This document shows positions 10,922 to 20,469 of a stretch of DNA of 64,000 nucleotides, piece by piece. The translations under genes and the position numbers were made by a program. Position 1 is the first letter of the stretch. Every line of letters starts with the position of its first letter. The notes beneath the pieces are model-generated. The model made no database searches. It was not told the DNA's origin and worked only from the letters and a program-made list of their open reading frames with translations. The stretch is from Euptelea pleiosperma (lineage: Eukaryota > Streptophyta > Magnoliopsida > Ranunculales > Eupteleaceae): NCBI GenBank assembly GCA_035048495.1, contig CM068544.1, forward strand, positions 48,943,893 through 49,007,892, given 5' to 3'.

Positions 10922-13724
10922 ATGGATTCCAGGGACAAAGATATGATCTCCGGCATAAGCTCCTGCTGCCACTTGGTGGCGATTCCTTACCCCGGCCGAG
11001 GCCACATCAACCCGATGATGAACATCTGTAAGCTTCTCACTTCCAAAGCCGATACTGTGATCACCTTCGTTGTCACGGAAGAGTGGCTTGGTTTCTTAGG
11101 TTCGGCTCCTAATAAGCCACCTAACCTACGTCTTCGATCGATCCCGAACATCATCCCGTCCGAATTGGTTCGCCAAGCCGACGTCATCGGCTTCATTAAA
11201 GCCGTTTGGACAAAGATGGAAGCTCCGTTCGAGCAGCTCCTAGACCGGCTCGAGCTTCCCAATACTGCTGCTATCATAGCTGATACTATGTTGCCATGGG
11301 CGGTTGTCGTCGGGAACCGTAGGAATATTCCGGTCATGTCACTTTGGACAATGTCGCCTTCAGTGTTTTTGGCGTCCTATCATTTTGACCTTCTCGTTCA
11401 GAACGGGCATTTCCCTGTTGACTTGTCAGGTACGTACAGCAAAACATTGGGTTAACGTTAAGGAAAAAGATGTGACAAGGTATGCCTGAAACTTCATTTG
11501 CCGAAGCGGCATTTTTGGTAGTCACGGCTGCCATCTGGGCCCACTGACCGCTTGGATGTTTATCCCACCCCTTGATGGATATACATACCAAAAATCACCT
11601 TGATTGGTAATATATAACCATTAGATTTTAACACTTTTTAGCACCATTTAAGGCATTCTTATAGCCGTTGAATACAACCATTTTTTGAGTACTAAAACCA
11701 ACGGCTAAAAATCATTAAACAAGCTGATTTTTTGTATGAATGTCCATTAAAGGATGGGCTAAACATCCATGCGGTCAGTGGGCCCAGATGGCAGTGGTGG
11801 CTACCAAAAATGCCGCTTCCGCAAATGAAAAGATCTCAGGTATACCTTGTTAAATCACGACCCGTTAGTTAAACAGAGTTTGGTTGTTACGTGTCACCTT
11901 CCGGCCACATTTGCATACGCTAAAAGTATGAAATAACACGTTTTTCAATGGACATCCAACGGTACTAGATTTGTCTGCAAATGTTTGCATACTCTGCAAA
12001 TGAACGCTGACTAGATTTGTCCCTTTTGATGGGAAGAATCTAGTCTTTTTTAGTCTCGTATGCAAACATTGTATCCACCGTTGAATATCTTTTTTAAAAG
12101 CATTGAAATAACATGTTTTTCCATACATCCAACGGTGCTGACAATATGCAGACTAGATTTGTCCCTGATGAGAAAAATCTTGTCTGTTGCATGTTGCAGA
12201 CTCATAAGTATGGAAACATTGTATCACCCGTTGAAAAATTCCTTGAAAAAAATATTAAAATAACACATTTTTCAATGGACATCAACAACAATGTTACGCA
12301 CGCAGACTAGATTTGTCCCTTGATGGGTGTCAAGACTCAACTAAAAGGTCGTCTATTGACTAGCCTTTTTTATTTCTTGATATTATCTCTTTGCTTGTTC
12401 CATAATTGTATCGTGAAAGGACTGAGGATGCTCCCGTAGAATAGGTGAAAAGATTAGGAGTATAGGCCGGTTGGAAAAAACTTGGGAAAAGGTGAAACAA
12501 TTATGTATAGCAAGCGGTCCGGTCAACACAACTCATGCCCGAGAACAAACCATCTACTAACACACTCCCTTAGTGGAAATACGCTATGTTGGAGACTTGA
12601 ACCTACGACCTCCAAGGCCTTAAGGCTCTGATACCATGTTAATGAACTATTTATCACCCCGAAAGATCGCCTATTTAAGGGAAAGACCATCTGTATTCAA
12701 AATTTAGGGGGAAGCTAGTTCATCGATTCAAAAGAATGGTTGTATAGCTGGTTCCAGTGATGTTAATGGTGCAGGTGCCACTTGTAATTTCTTTGTCTTG
12801 CTTTATAATTCTTGTTGACCTAATGTGCAAAGAGCTGATAAAATTGCTTGCCTCGTATTAGAACACGGAGGTGAGGTTATTGACTACATCCCCGGTGTCT
12901 CACCCACGCGCTTAGCAGAACTCCTGATGATGAGAGGCCAACAATTATCGGATCAAAGACCTGAATTCTTCTCGGGGGTAACTAAATCACAATGTTTTTT
13001 GCTTACTTCCTTCTACGAGTTGGAGACCAATGCAACTGACATTTTAAGGGCAACACTCCCATTTCAAGTTTACACCATAGGCCCCTCCATACCCTACGAG
13101 ACTATTAGTCATAGTCATAATGACATGGACTATTTCAAATGGCTAGACTCCCAGCCTAGAAGCTCCGTCATCTATATCTCATTGGGTAGTTTTTTATCGG
13201 TTTCAAGCGAACAAATGGACGAGATTGCAGCAGGGTTGTGCGATAGTGGCGTTCGGTACATTTGGATTGCACGAGGGGACATTTTTCGTATACAAGAAGC
13301 TTGTGGTGAGAAAGGGTTAATATTGCCGTGGTGTGACCAACTGAGGGTTCTGTGCCATTCTTCTGTGGGGGGGTTCTGGACACATTGCGGGTGGAATTCA
13401 GTTCTAGAAGGTGTGTTCGCTGGTGTACCAATGCTTACTTTCCCGATATTGTTGGATCAAATCTTAAATAGTAAATTAATTGTGGATGACTGGAAAATTG
13501 GACTGAGGGTTAGGGAGGTAGGAGCAGAGAAAATGGTTAAAAGAGAGGAAATTGGCAGGATGGTAGAGAGATTTATGGACTTGGATGGAGAAGAAAGTAA
13601 AGAGATGAGGAGAAGAGCTAGAGAGTTGTCAAAGACTTGTCAGCGGGCATTAGAGAAGGGTGGATCTTCTGAATCTAATCTCAATAATTTTATCAGAGAC
13701 TTTCTTGGGTGCCAATGTTTGTAA
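10922..13724 (+). CDS. UGT87A: UDP-glycosyltransferase, UGT87A-like, copy C (2 exons), intact
   Basis: Exons 10922-11429 and 12862-13724 give 456 residues with no frame break. The phase-1 intron has donor GTACGT and acceptor ATTAG. The start ATG at 10922 (MDSRDKD) aligns with the ATGs of copies B, E and H. The catalytic pair is present: H28 in GRGHINPM and D121 in I-I-A-D. The PSPG box spans about residues 326-369 with HCGWNS and a final Gln, which fits a UDP-glucose donor. The acceptor is unknown. Exon 2 (type I) is very close to that of copy A, while exon 1 is closer to B, E and H. The 1.4-kb intron contains a MITE, a tandem repeat and a TRIM relic. Likely role: cytosolic glucosylation of a small lipophilic acceptor. 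Confidence 0.93.
11469..11856. mobile_element. MITE of the ACAAGGTATGC family in UGT C intron
   Basis: Starts GATGTGACAAGGTATGCC and ends GGTATACCTTGTTAAATC. Long inverted arms carry CATCTGGGCCCACTGACCG and CGGTCAGTGGGCCCAGATG. Same family as 8811-9209. It sits 40 bp inside the intron, so it would be removed by splicing. Confidence 0.7.
11936..12325. repeat. Imperfect tandem repeat, three units, in UGT C intron
   Basis: The words AACACGTTTTTCAATGGACA and GCAGACTAGATTTGTCCCT recur three times with spacings of about 174 and 151 bp. Units also share GCAAACATTGTATC and CCGTTGAA. There is no reading frame through the units. Confidence 0.6.
12444..12705 (-). mobile_element. Degenerate TRIM retrotransposon relic, reverse orientation
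   Basis: On the minus strand it shows the layout of the TRIM at 36036: a primer-binding site TGGTATCAGAGCC (plus strand 12624-12636), a short interior with GGTTCAAGTCTCC, a purine tract (AAGGGAGTG) and a 3' terminal repeat beginning TGTTAG at 12562. The partner repeat (from about 12637) matches only for about 50-60 bp. It is clearly related to the 36-kb element but older. Confidence 0.65.
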
Positions 13725-13744
13725 GTACATTATCATTTTGGTTA

Positions 13745-13965
13745 GCAAAGGATGTATTTACCGTACAGTTTATTTTCATGGTTTGATCTCAACTGTGGGA
13801 ATTAGAGCAGTTTTTGAGGTACAAAGATCCAACGCCTAGAATTGTAGGTCCACCTAAGGATTGGCCAAACATCCATACGGTCAGAGTCATCTAAGAGTGC
13901 TTGCCACGTGGCTCATATTGTGTCCTGTAACGGGAGCCTGTCATTTTAGGGCGGTCACTGGAGCC
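13745..13965. repeat. Half of a GAGTAA-family MITE
   Basis: Contains GTAGGTCCACCTAAGGATTG, ACATCCATACGGTCAG and the G-box GCCACGTGGC, then CCTGTCATTTTAGGGCGGTC. This is one arm of the common long-armed MITE; the other arm is not adjacent. Confidence 0.5.
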
Positions 13966-14567
13966 CGACCCTTCATGTGTCGTTTGATACTTTGAGGTCA
14001 TTTGATCATTGGATTCAATTGATCAACAGTTTACGAGGCAACAACTGCGTGGATCTCTTGAATCCAACGGTTAATGGTTTCAACTGCACGTAATGTGTCC
14101 GCTTATCTGTGGGATAGCACGATTAGAGATAATATTGGCTTTGGTATTGCATCGGCAAAAGTTAAGTCGCCGCAGGGGTCCACCGTTCAACTGGTCATAC
14201 GAGATGTGCTACTCAAGAGAGTCACTTGATCAATCGATCGTAACCATGCCAAGTGTTCCGAACATTGTTAAAAAGTCAATGCATCTTTGATTGTAGTCAG
14301 ACGGTTTTTTTCCACTGGGGCTGTGGGACCGCAATTTTTCGGTCCACTGACCCATGATTATTTATCCCATTCCCACCCAACCTGATTGGCTGATCACTTT
14401 CCATCGATCTGATTATCCAAAACAATGCTTGAATCCAACGGCTAAAAATAATTCGCTTTTAAAAATGTTAGAATCCAATGACCAGATATCACCAATCAGG
14501 CTGCTTCTTGGTGGTGTATATGTGTATCAATGGTAGACCAATCATTGATGGGCTAGTGGGCACTGGA

Positions 14568-14947
14568 CGAGCAAGACTTGCCTGACCACCCATGGTCAGG
14601 TAGCTAACTGACCACCCACAATATAAGCCACGTGGCAATTTATTAGAGGACACTGGCCGTATAGATGTTTGACCAATCTGTAAGTGGACCTACAAACCAC
14701 AAAATCAGCCTTATTAGTGATTTCAAACCATTGGATCTTTATACGGAAATAATGGTAAATAATGCTCAAATTCCTACGGTTAAAATCAACCAACGAAAAT
14801 GACGTCAACTAACGCTTAGAAATCACTGATCAAGTTGATTTAGGGTTTGTAGGTCCACCTAGGGATTGGCCAAACATCTATACTGTCAGTGTCCTCTAAT
14901 AAATTTCCACGTGGCTTATATTGTGGGTGGTCAGGCAAGTCTTGCTC
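14568..14947. mobile_element. GAGTAA-family MITE with 9-bp TSD and paralogous empty site
   Basis: 380 bp, flanked by GGCACTGGA on both sides (14559-14567 and 14948-14956). Ends are CGAGCAAGACTTGCC and GGCAAGTCTTGCTC. Each arm holds a G-box (CCACGTGGC). The duplicated segment at 19038-19050 lacks the element, giving an empty site. A 9-bp duplication fits a Mutator-like non-autonomous element. Confidence 0.85.
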
Positions 14948-15516
14948 GGCACTGGACAACGTCTTTGATGTCAGACACTCAAGGACATGCAGAGACGGAC
15001 TAGGTTTATCGAATATGCTTCGCAGGAGTAAATCTTTGACGACGGACGTCCTTCATCAACGTAGATCACGGTCCACTGTATACGCCACGGGGTACACTCT
15101 TAGAGACCATGACCATATGGATGGGTACACTCTTAGAGACAAATGACCATATGGATATTTGGAACATACTTGAGTGGATGATCTCTAATGTTTGGATCTG
15201 AGTACCCAAATAATGTTTATTGAATCATTCGGTTAGTAATAAACCTATGAAATTGACTCCAATCCAACCGTTCGATTCACTCGTCAGGCTTAGTTTTCGT
15301 CTATTGGTCCACCTAGGGATGGACCAAATATCCATACGGCCATTGGTTTCTTAGAATATGCCACGTGGCTCCATCATCAAATATTTACTCGATTCTTCGC
15401 AATATACCAAAAGTGCTTTGTTGTGACTTGTGTCTTTAAGTCTTACTATTTCAGGGAGAAAAAGTTGGAAGGACGGTCCTCATCATCTAAGAGTGGTACA
15501 TTTGGTAAATTTCTCC

Positions 15517-15524
15517 TATAAATA
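15517..15524 (+). promoter_or_regulatory. Orphan TATA box of a lost UGT gene
   Basis: TATAAATA in CTCCTATAAATAGAGTTGG, matching the UGT core promoters at 5867 and 19632. The flanking promoter is shared with gene E, but no UGT exon 1 follows: MITE sequence begins at about 15566. Confidence 0.6.
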
Positions 15525-15565
15525 GAGTTGGTAGCATCATTTAACCCCGTTGAGCTATCTTATCG

Positions 15566-15860
15566 TCTCGTTCCAATCCCTAGGTGGACCTACAAACCAA
15601 AAATCAGCATGATTAGTGATTTCAAACCTTTGGATCTTTGCACCTCAAATAATGGTCAATGCTAAAATTCCCATGGTTAAAATCAACCCATGAAAACAAT
15701 TCCAATTTGGCACCTAAAAATCACTAATCTGGCTGATTTTTGGTTTGTTCGTCCACCTAGGGATTGGCAATACATCCACATGGTCAAAATCCTATAAGAG
15801 AATGCCATGTGGCTCATATTGCACCCTGTCATCAGCCTCAATGACAGTGCCCTGTCATCA
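15566..15860. mobile_element. GAGTAA-family MITE at the orphan promoter
   Basis: Arms AATCCCTAGGTGGACCTACA and GTCCACCTAGGGATTGG are inverted copies, and the right end reads CCCTGTCATCAAAGTTTTACT. The left terminal part is missing, so insertion and deletion of exon 1 may have happened together. Confidence 0.55.
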
Positions 15861-16636
15861 AAGTTTTACTCTAGTGGCTGGAGGCCCAGAGTGAGCGGGT
15901 GAAGAGACATTAGTTAAAAGTATAAAGATTGCTCTTTCAATCTCTCGTACAACCTTTCACAAGGCACTCTCTATTGGTTCTCACCTAATCACCACAAGTC
16001 CCTTACCTAACTTGTCCGAGTCTCTCATCCTCAATACAATGAGCAATGAGTCATTTAAATAATCTCCAAAGACAAATTCGGGTTTCTCAAAACAAGAGAA
16101 CCTGAAATAGAAATCTCCAAAATTTATTGGTTCATCAATCCAATCGATTTTATAGAAACTCAAAACATTTTCTGGTGAGCATTTTCAATAAAAATTACAA
16201 CACAAATGTAATGGACCTACACACCAAAAAATCTAGTCGTTGGGTTTGAGCAATTTTCGTCGTAGACTTTGAATCTATTCATGGGTCCTGTTCATGAATC
16301 TCACGACAAAATTGGTCAAACCCAATGGCTGAATAGTTCACACATCAACAATCATACCAATGGTGAATTCATGAGAAATTTTTTGAAGCAGCGGATATTT
16401 AGAGCGACTATCAAGTGCATGCCCAATCATATTGCGCCAAATACAGCTAAGTGTACTGCAATGATTTTGCGCCAAGGTTATTCCTAGTGTACCCGGTACA
16501 ATTTAGGAGGTTCATTTAGTCTTTTACTCAATTCAGGACTAATTTCAATATATAATAGATTATAGAGTGCTTTGCTAGTAAAGGTAATTAGCTTCTTCAT
16601 GGGTAATGAATCCGGGGCTAGGCGAACCTAGTGGAC
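15861..16636. other. Spacer without recognisable feature
   Basis: Low-complexity AT-rich sequence with scattered MITE words (GGACCTACACACCAAAAAAT). No splice-consistent coding region or RNA gene was recognised. Confidence 0.35.
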
Positions 16637-17169
16637 CAGTGGCGGAGCCAGGGGACGAGTTGGGGCAGACTTTAAAAATTGATTAAAATTTTTTTTTTCA
16701 GAAAGGAAAAACATATAAAAGGTAGAGGCTTAGCGATTTTTGTTATTACTCACCGCTGCCTTCTGAGTCCACTGACAGCATGGATGTTTCGCCCACCCCT
16801 TGGTGGATGCACACACCAAAAATCACCCCGATAGGTAATCTCTACCTATTAGATTTTAATACTTTAAAAGGTGTGATTCTAACGGTTGGATTCAACAAAT
16901 TTTTGGTTACTAAATACAACTGCTAAAAATCATCAAACAAGCCGATTTTTGGTATGAATGTCTACCAAAGGGTGGGCTGAACGTCCATGTGGTCAGTGGG
17001 CCCACACGACAGCCGTGAGGAACAATAATTGCTATACCAAGGCATCAAGCCTACTTTGTTACATCATGACCTTTCCAAAAATACCCTTTTAGGAGAATGA
17101 CCACCCTCTCTACAATCTCACCTGCGACCTTCCATCTTAAGGTATTCGACGCAATGGTTGGCTCCGCCT
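16637..17169. mobile_element. CAGTGGCGGAGCCAGG-ended element with nested MITE
   Basis: Left end CAGTGGCGGAGCCAGG; right end about GGTTGGCTCCGCC (degenerate inverse). Inside, 16735-17070 is an ACAAGGTATGC-type MITE (TTACTCACCGCTGCC ... GTGAGGAACAATAATTGC). A better preserved relative lies at 44410-44936. Confidence 0.5.
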
Positions 17170-18010
17170 ACCCCTACCCCTACCCCTGCCTTACTTTGAC
17201 AGTCGTTTGCCCACCCTTAAACAAAATCCTGACTTCCCCATGAGGCCATCCCTACCTAACCGTACTAACCTGTGGGTTCATCAAATGCCCTTCTCCACCA
17301 AAGTCCAAAAGGTTCACATTACATGCCCCTAACGTAGGCACCCATTCTCATTTCATCTGTTGTGTTTTCAATACAGCCTCTTCATGATAAACATATTTAT
17401 TTACCACCACACCATTTTTTTCATATTTTTAAAAATAATTCATTAATAACATCTTAATTACTTTTCATGCCATTTCTTTCATATTTTCAAACACAACCCC
17501 TTAATGACTACCATTTGTTCAATTTGCATAGACAAGTTCAGAATTTTGATCTCTAATAGTGCTTTGAGTTGCCACAATTTATAGATTTTCCCCTCGAAAG
17601 TAATCTTCCAAAACTACTTTCAAGTATAAACTTTTTTTATTTTGCCACTTCTTCCAAGGACACCCCTACAATATCACACGCAATATGCACCACAGCCCAC
17701 TAGTTTATTGAAAGCAAAAATGAAAAAAAGGAACTTGTTTATGGGGAAAATTTATTCTCTATTAAAACTAAACATAAAATAGGGAAATTTTAAATTCCGG
17801 TCATTGTTCAACATGATCGGTTTGGAGCTAGTTAAGCGGTTGAACCATCGAGCCCAGTCTAGGTTTCCAAGCATATCATGGTTTAGTATGGCTTTTTTTT
17901 TTAAGTTTTAGGCCTATTTGGATGGCGCAAAAATGGCAACCCAAAAGGCCATTAATTATGCTTTCGAATCTAACCTGCATAGAAATGTTAAATTGTTTCT
18001 CTTGTGCTAG
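17170..18010. other. Spacer upstream of UGT relic D
   Basis: Begins with a short CTACCCC run (17169-17190), then AT-rich DNA. The last 130 bp (GCAACCCAAAAGGCCATTAA ... CTTGTGCTAG) resemble the 3' end of the UGT E and H introns, so they are probably remaining UGT intron sequence. Confidence 0.4.
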
Positions 18011-18223
18011 AAAGTGGAGGCGGGCTCATTAACTACATCCCTGGAATCACTTCCACGCGCTTAAGAGACCTCCCAACCATCTTCTCTAGGATCCGCAGAC
18101 AAACCTTGGGCGTGCGGAAAGCACAATGTCTTATGTTCACTTTCTTCGACGAGCCCGAGACCCACATTACAGACACCTTAAGGACAATACTTCCATTCCA
18201 GTCTACTCTGTGGCCCCTTAATA
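18011..18223 (+). pseudogene. UGT87A: UGT87A-like relic D: truncated exon 2
   Basis: Begins right after the acceptor CTTGTGCTAG and matches the first 210 bp of type II exon 2 (motifs INYIPG, STRLRDLPTIF, VRKAQC), close to copy E. About 24-30 bp are missing near 18105, where E has LLEGFSW, but the frame is kept. The match ends at about 18223, before the PSPG box. The only promoter to its left is the orphan one at 15517, so the gene lost exon 1 and most of exon 2. Confidence 0.8.
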
Positions 18224-19631
18224 ACACGAAATTGAAATATTTTTATTTTTTAGATTATGGATAGGAAACTATACATCAACGCGCTTTGCTTTTCTTTTCC
18301 AATGGGAGTTGGTAGGCGTATGACTTGCGAGAGGGGACGGTCCCAAGGGACATAATTTTTTTTCTCAGAAAAAGCTATCCCACAGATAACCGGACAAAAA
18401 AAAAATGTGCCCTTTAAGACTTTGAGGCCATTTGACAATTGGATCCAATAGATCCACATTCTACGAGGCAACAACTGCGTGGAACCCTGGAATCCAATGG
18501 TTAATAGTTTCAACTGCACGAGTAGAGATAATATTGGCTGTCGCTGAAGGAGTCACGTTACTTTGGAATATTTTTTATTTTCCATCGGCTGCCCCCATGA
18601 ACTAAATTTTCTCCAAATTACGTAGCCTATACGGCAAGATTCACCGTTCGATCAACTGGTCACAGAGAGGTCCTACTAAACGGAGTCACTTGATCGATCG
18701 ATCATAACCATGCCAAGTGTTGCGAACCATGTTAAAAAAAGTCAATGCATCTTCGATTGCAGTCATAGGAGAAAATTTAGCCAGAGGGTCTTTTTTTTCT
18801 TTCCCGTAGGGCTGTGGGAGACTGGGAGTGCACTTTTTGGGTCCACTGACCCCAGATTATTTATACCATTCCCACCTAACCTGATTGGCTGATCTCTATC
18901 CATCGATCTGATTATCCAAAAAAAAATACTTGAATCCAACGGGTAAAAATTATTCCCATTAAAAATGTCACCAATCAGGCTGCTTCTTGGTGGTGTATAG
19001 GTGTATCAACGGTGGACCAATCATTCCTGGGTTAGTGGGCAGTTGGGGACGTCTTTGATGTCGGACACTCAATGGACAGAGACATACTAGGTTTATCGAA
19101 GAGAAAAATTTTGAAGCAGCGAAGCAGTGGCCAATCACATGGCGCCACAATCTGCTTCACAAGAGTAAATCTTTGATGTTGAACGTCCTTCATCAACGTT
19201 GATAATGGTCCATTGTATAAGCCACGTGGTACACTCTTAGAGACCTATGACCGTATGGATGTTTGGAGTCTTTGAACTATCCCTAAATGGGTAATCTCTA
19301 ATCTTTGGATCTGAGTATTGCAAATAATGTTTGAATGGTACGGTTAGTAATAAATCCATGAAATTGACTCCAATCCAACCGTTTGATTCACTCATCAGGT
19401 TTAGTTTTAGTCTATAGGTCCACCAAGGGATGGACCAAATATCCATAAGGTCGTTGGTCTCTTAGAGAGTGACACGTGGCTCCATCACAAATGATTTACT
19501 CGGTTCTTTGTAATATTCCATGAGTGCTTTGGTTAGTGTGACTTGTGTCTCAAGTCTTACCATTTCGTGGAGAAAAAGTTTGATGGACGGATTCTTAGCA
19601 TCCAAAAGTGGTAAACTTGGTAAATTTCTCC
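18224..19631. repeat. Segmental duplication, right copy, upstream of UGT E
   Basis: From about 18400 this is the partner of 13966-15565. At 19205-19500 it contains a long-armed MITE (GCCACGTGGTAC, GACCGTATGGATG ... GACACGTGGC) shared by both copies, so that insertion is older than the duplication. The MITE puts two G-boxes some 140-420 bp upstream of the TATA box of gene E. Confidence 0.65.
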
Positions 19632-19639
19632 TATAAATA
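19632..19639 (+). promoter_or_regulatory. TATA box of UGT E, separated from its leader by a transposon
   Basis: TATAAATA in CTCCTATAAATATTAAATA. In the paralogous promoter (15517) it is followed directly by GAGTTGGTAGC; here the matching ATAGAGCTGGTAACG is at 20338, beyond a 682-bp insertion. The right-hand target duplication gives a second AT-rich word, TATTAAATA (20329-20337). Confidence 0.65.
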
Positions 19640-19646
19640 TTAAATA

Positions 19647-20328
19647 CGGAAAATTTCTAAAAAGAAAATAAACTTTAATCTATTTACAAAAAAGAATACA
19701 ACTTTTTGCAAATCCCAAAAAAGAAAACGAAACGCCCTTTATTACGTGGGCGTTTCATTACGTGGCACATGTTTGTCAAAAAACGTCTTTTAAAAGGGCG
19801 TTTGTCAGTAAAAAATGTCATTTTAAAGGGTGTTTTTCAGTCATAGACGCCTTTTTAAAAAACGTCTGTCAGATCTCTGACAACTGACAGACGTTATTTT
19901 AAAAGGCGTGTGTCAGTAGAAAACGCCCTTTTAAAGGGCGTTTTTTTACTGACAAACGCCATTTTAAAGGGTGTTTTTTGATACCCCAATTTTTACACCC
20001 ATTTTGGCGTACCCAGAAGATGAATCAATGGCTGATTTTTGGTGAGGATGATCTCTACGGTGAGGAGATCATCCTCACAAAAATTCAGATCATTCCGATA
20101 TTCGTAGATTGGTTTAGAAGTTGAGGAATTATGAGACTTTTTTTAAAATTTCTCAAGAATAAACGCCCTTTAAAAGGGCGTTTGTCATCAGTCATTCGTT
20201 AGTCAGTCGGCGACTGATTGGACTGACAGCAGAAGAAAAGCGTTTCGTTTTCTTTTTTGAGATTTGCGAAAAGTTGTATTCTTTTTTGTAAATAAATTAA
20301 AGTTTGTTTTCTTTTCTGCAATTTTCCG
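19647..20328. mobile_element. Mutator-like MITE in the UGT E promoter
   Basis: 682 bp, flanked by the perfect 9-bp duplication TATTAAATA (19638-19646 and 20329-20337). Terminal inverted repeats of about 90 bp run from CGGAAAATTTCTAAAAAG to GAAACGCC on the left and are mirrored at the right end. The interior repeats GGGCGTTT and AAACGCCC many times, often as close inverted pairs. At about 19981-20140 it carries a segment shared with the element at 34700. The long inverted repeats and 9-bp duplication fit a non-autonomous MULE. There is no transposase. Confidence 0.9.
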
Positions 20329-20469
20329 TATTAAATAATAGAGCTGGTAACGTCATTCCACCACGTTGCTTGAGTTATCTTATCGTCTCCTAGTCCTTGT
20401 ACGCTTTACTCTTTTGCCTTCTTCGGTTCTATTTCGTGAAGATTCTGTACGAAGAACCAGATTACAGCC

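Larger units (their letters stand above)
13966..15565. repeat. Segmental duplication, left copy (partner 18400-20405)
   Basis: Shares a series of words in the same order with 18400-20405: CGAGGCAACAACTGCGTGGA, AGAGATAATATTGGCT, GTCACTTGATCAATCGATC, ACCTGATTGGCTGATC, GGTGGTGTATA, GACGTCTTTGATGTC, GTCCTTCATCAACGT, GGTAAATTTCTCCTATAAAT. The right copy leads into UGT gene E. The left copy ends about 40 bp after its TATA box, where MITE sequence begins, so it has lost its gene. Confidence 0.75.

Noticed and set aside
12825..12861. Translation upstream of UGT C exon 2 as an alternative start
   Set aside because: A clean acceptor at 12860-12861 in phase with exon 1 explains the frame; the upstream codons are intron.
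17160..17195. Interstitial telomere repeat (CTACCCC run)
   Set aside because: The unit is CTACCCC rather than plant CCCTAAA, and only about three units exist.
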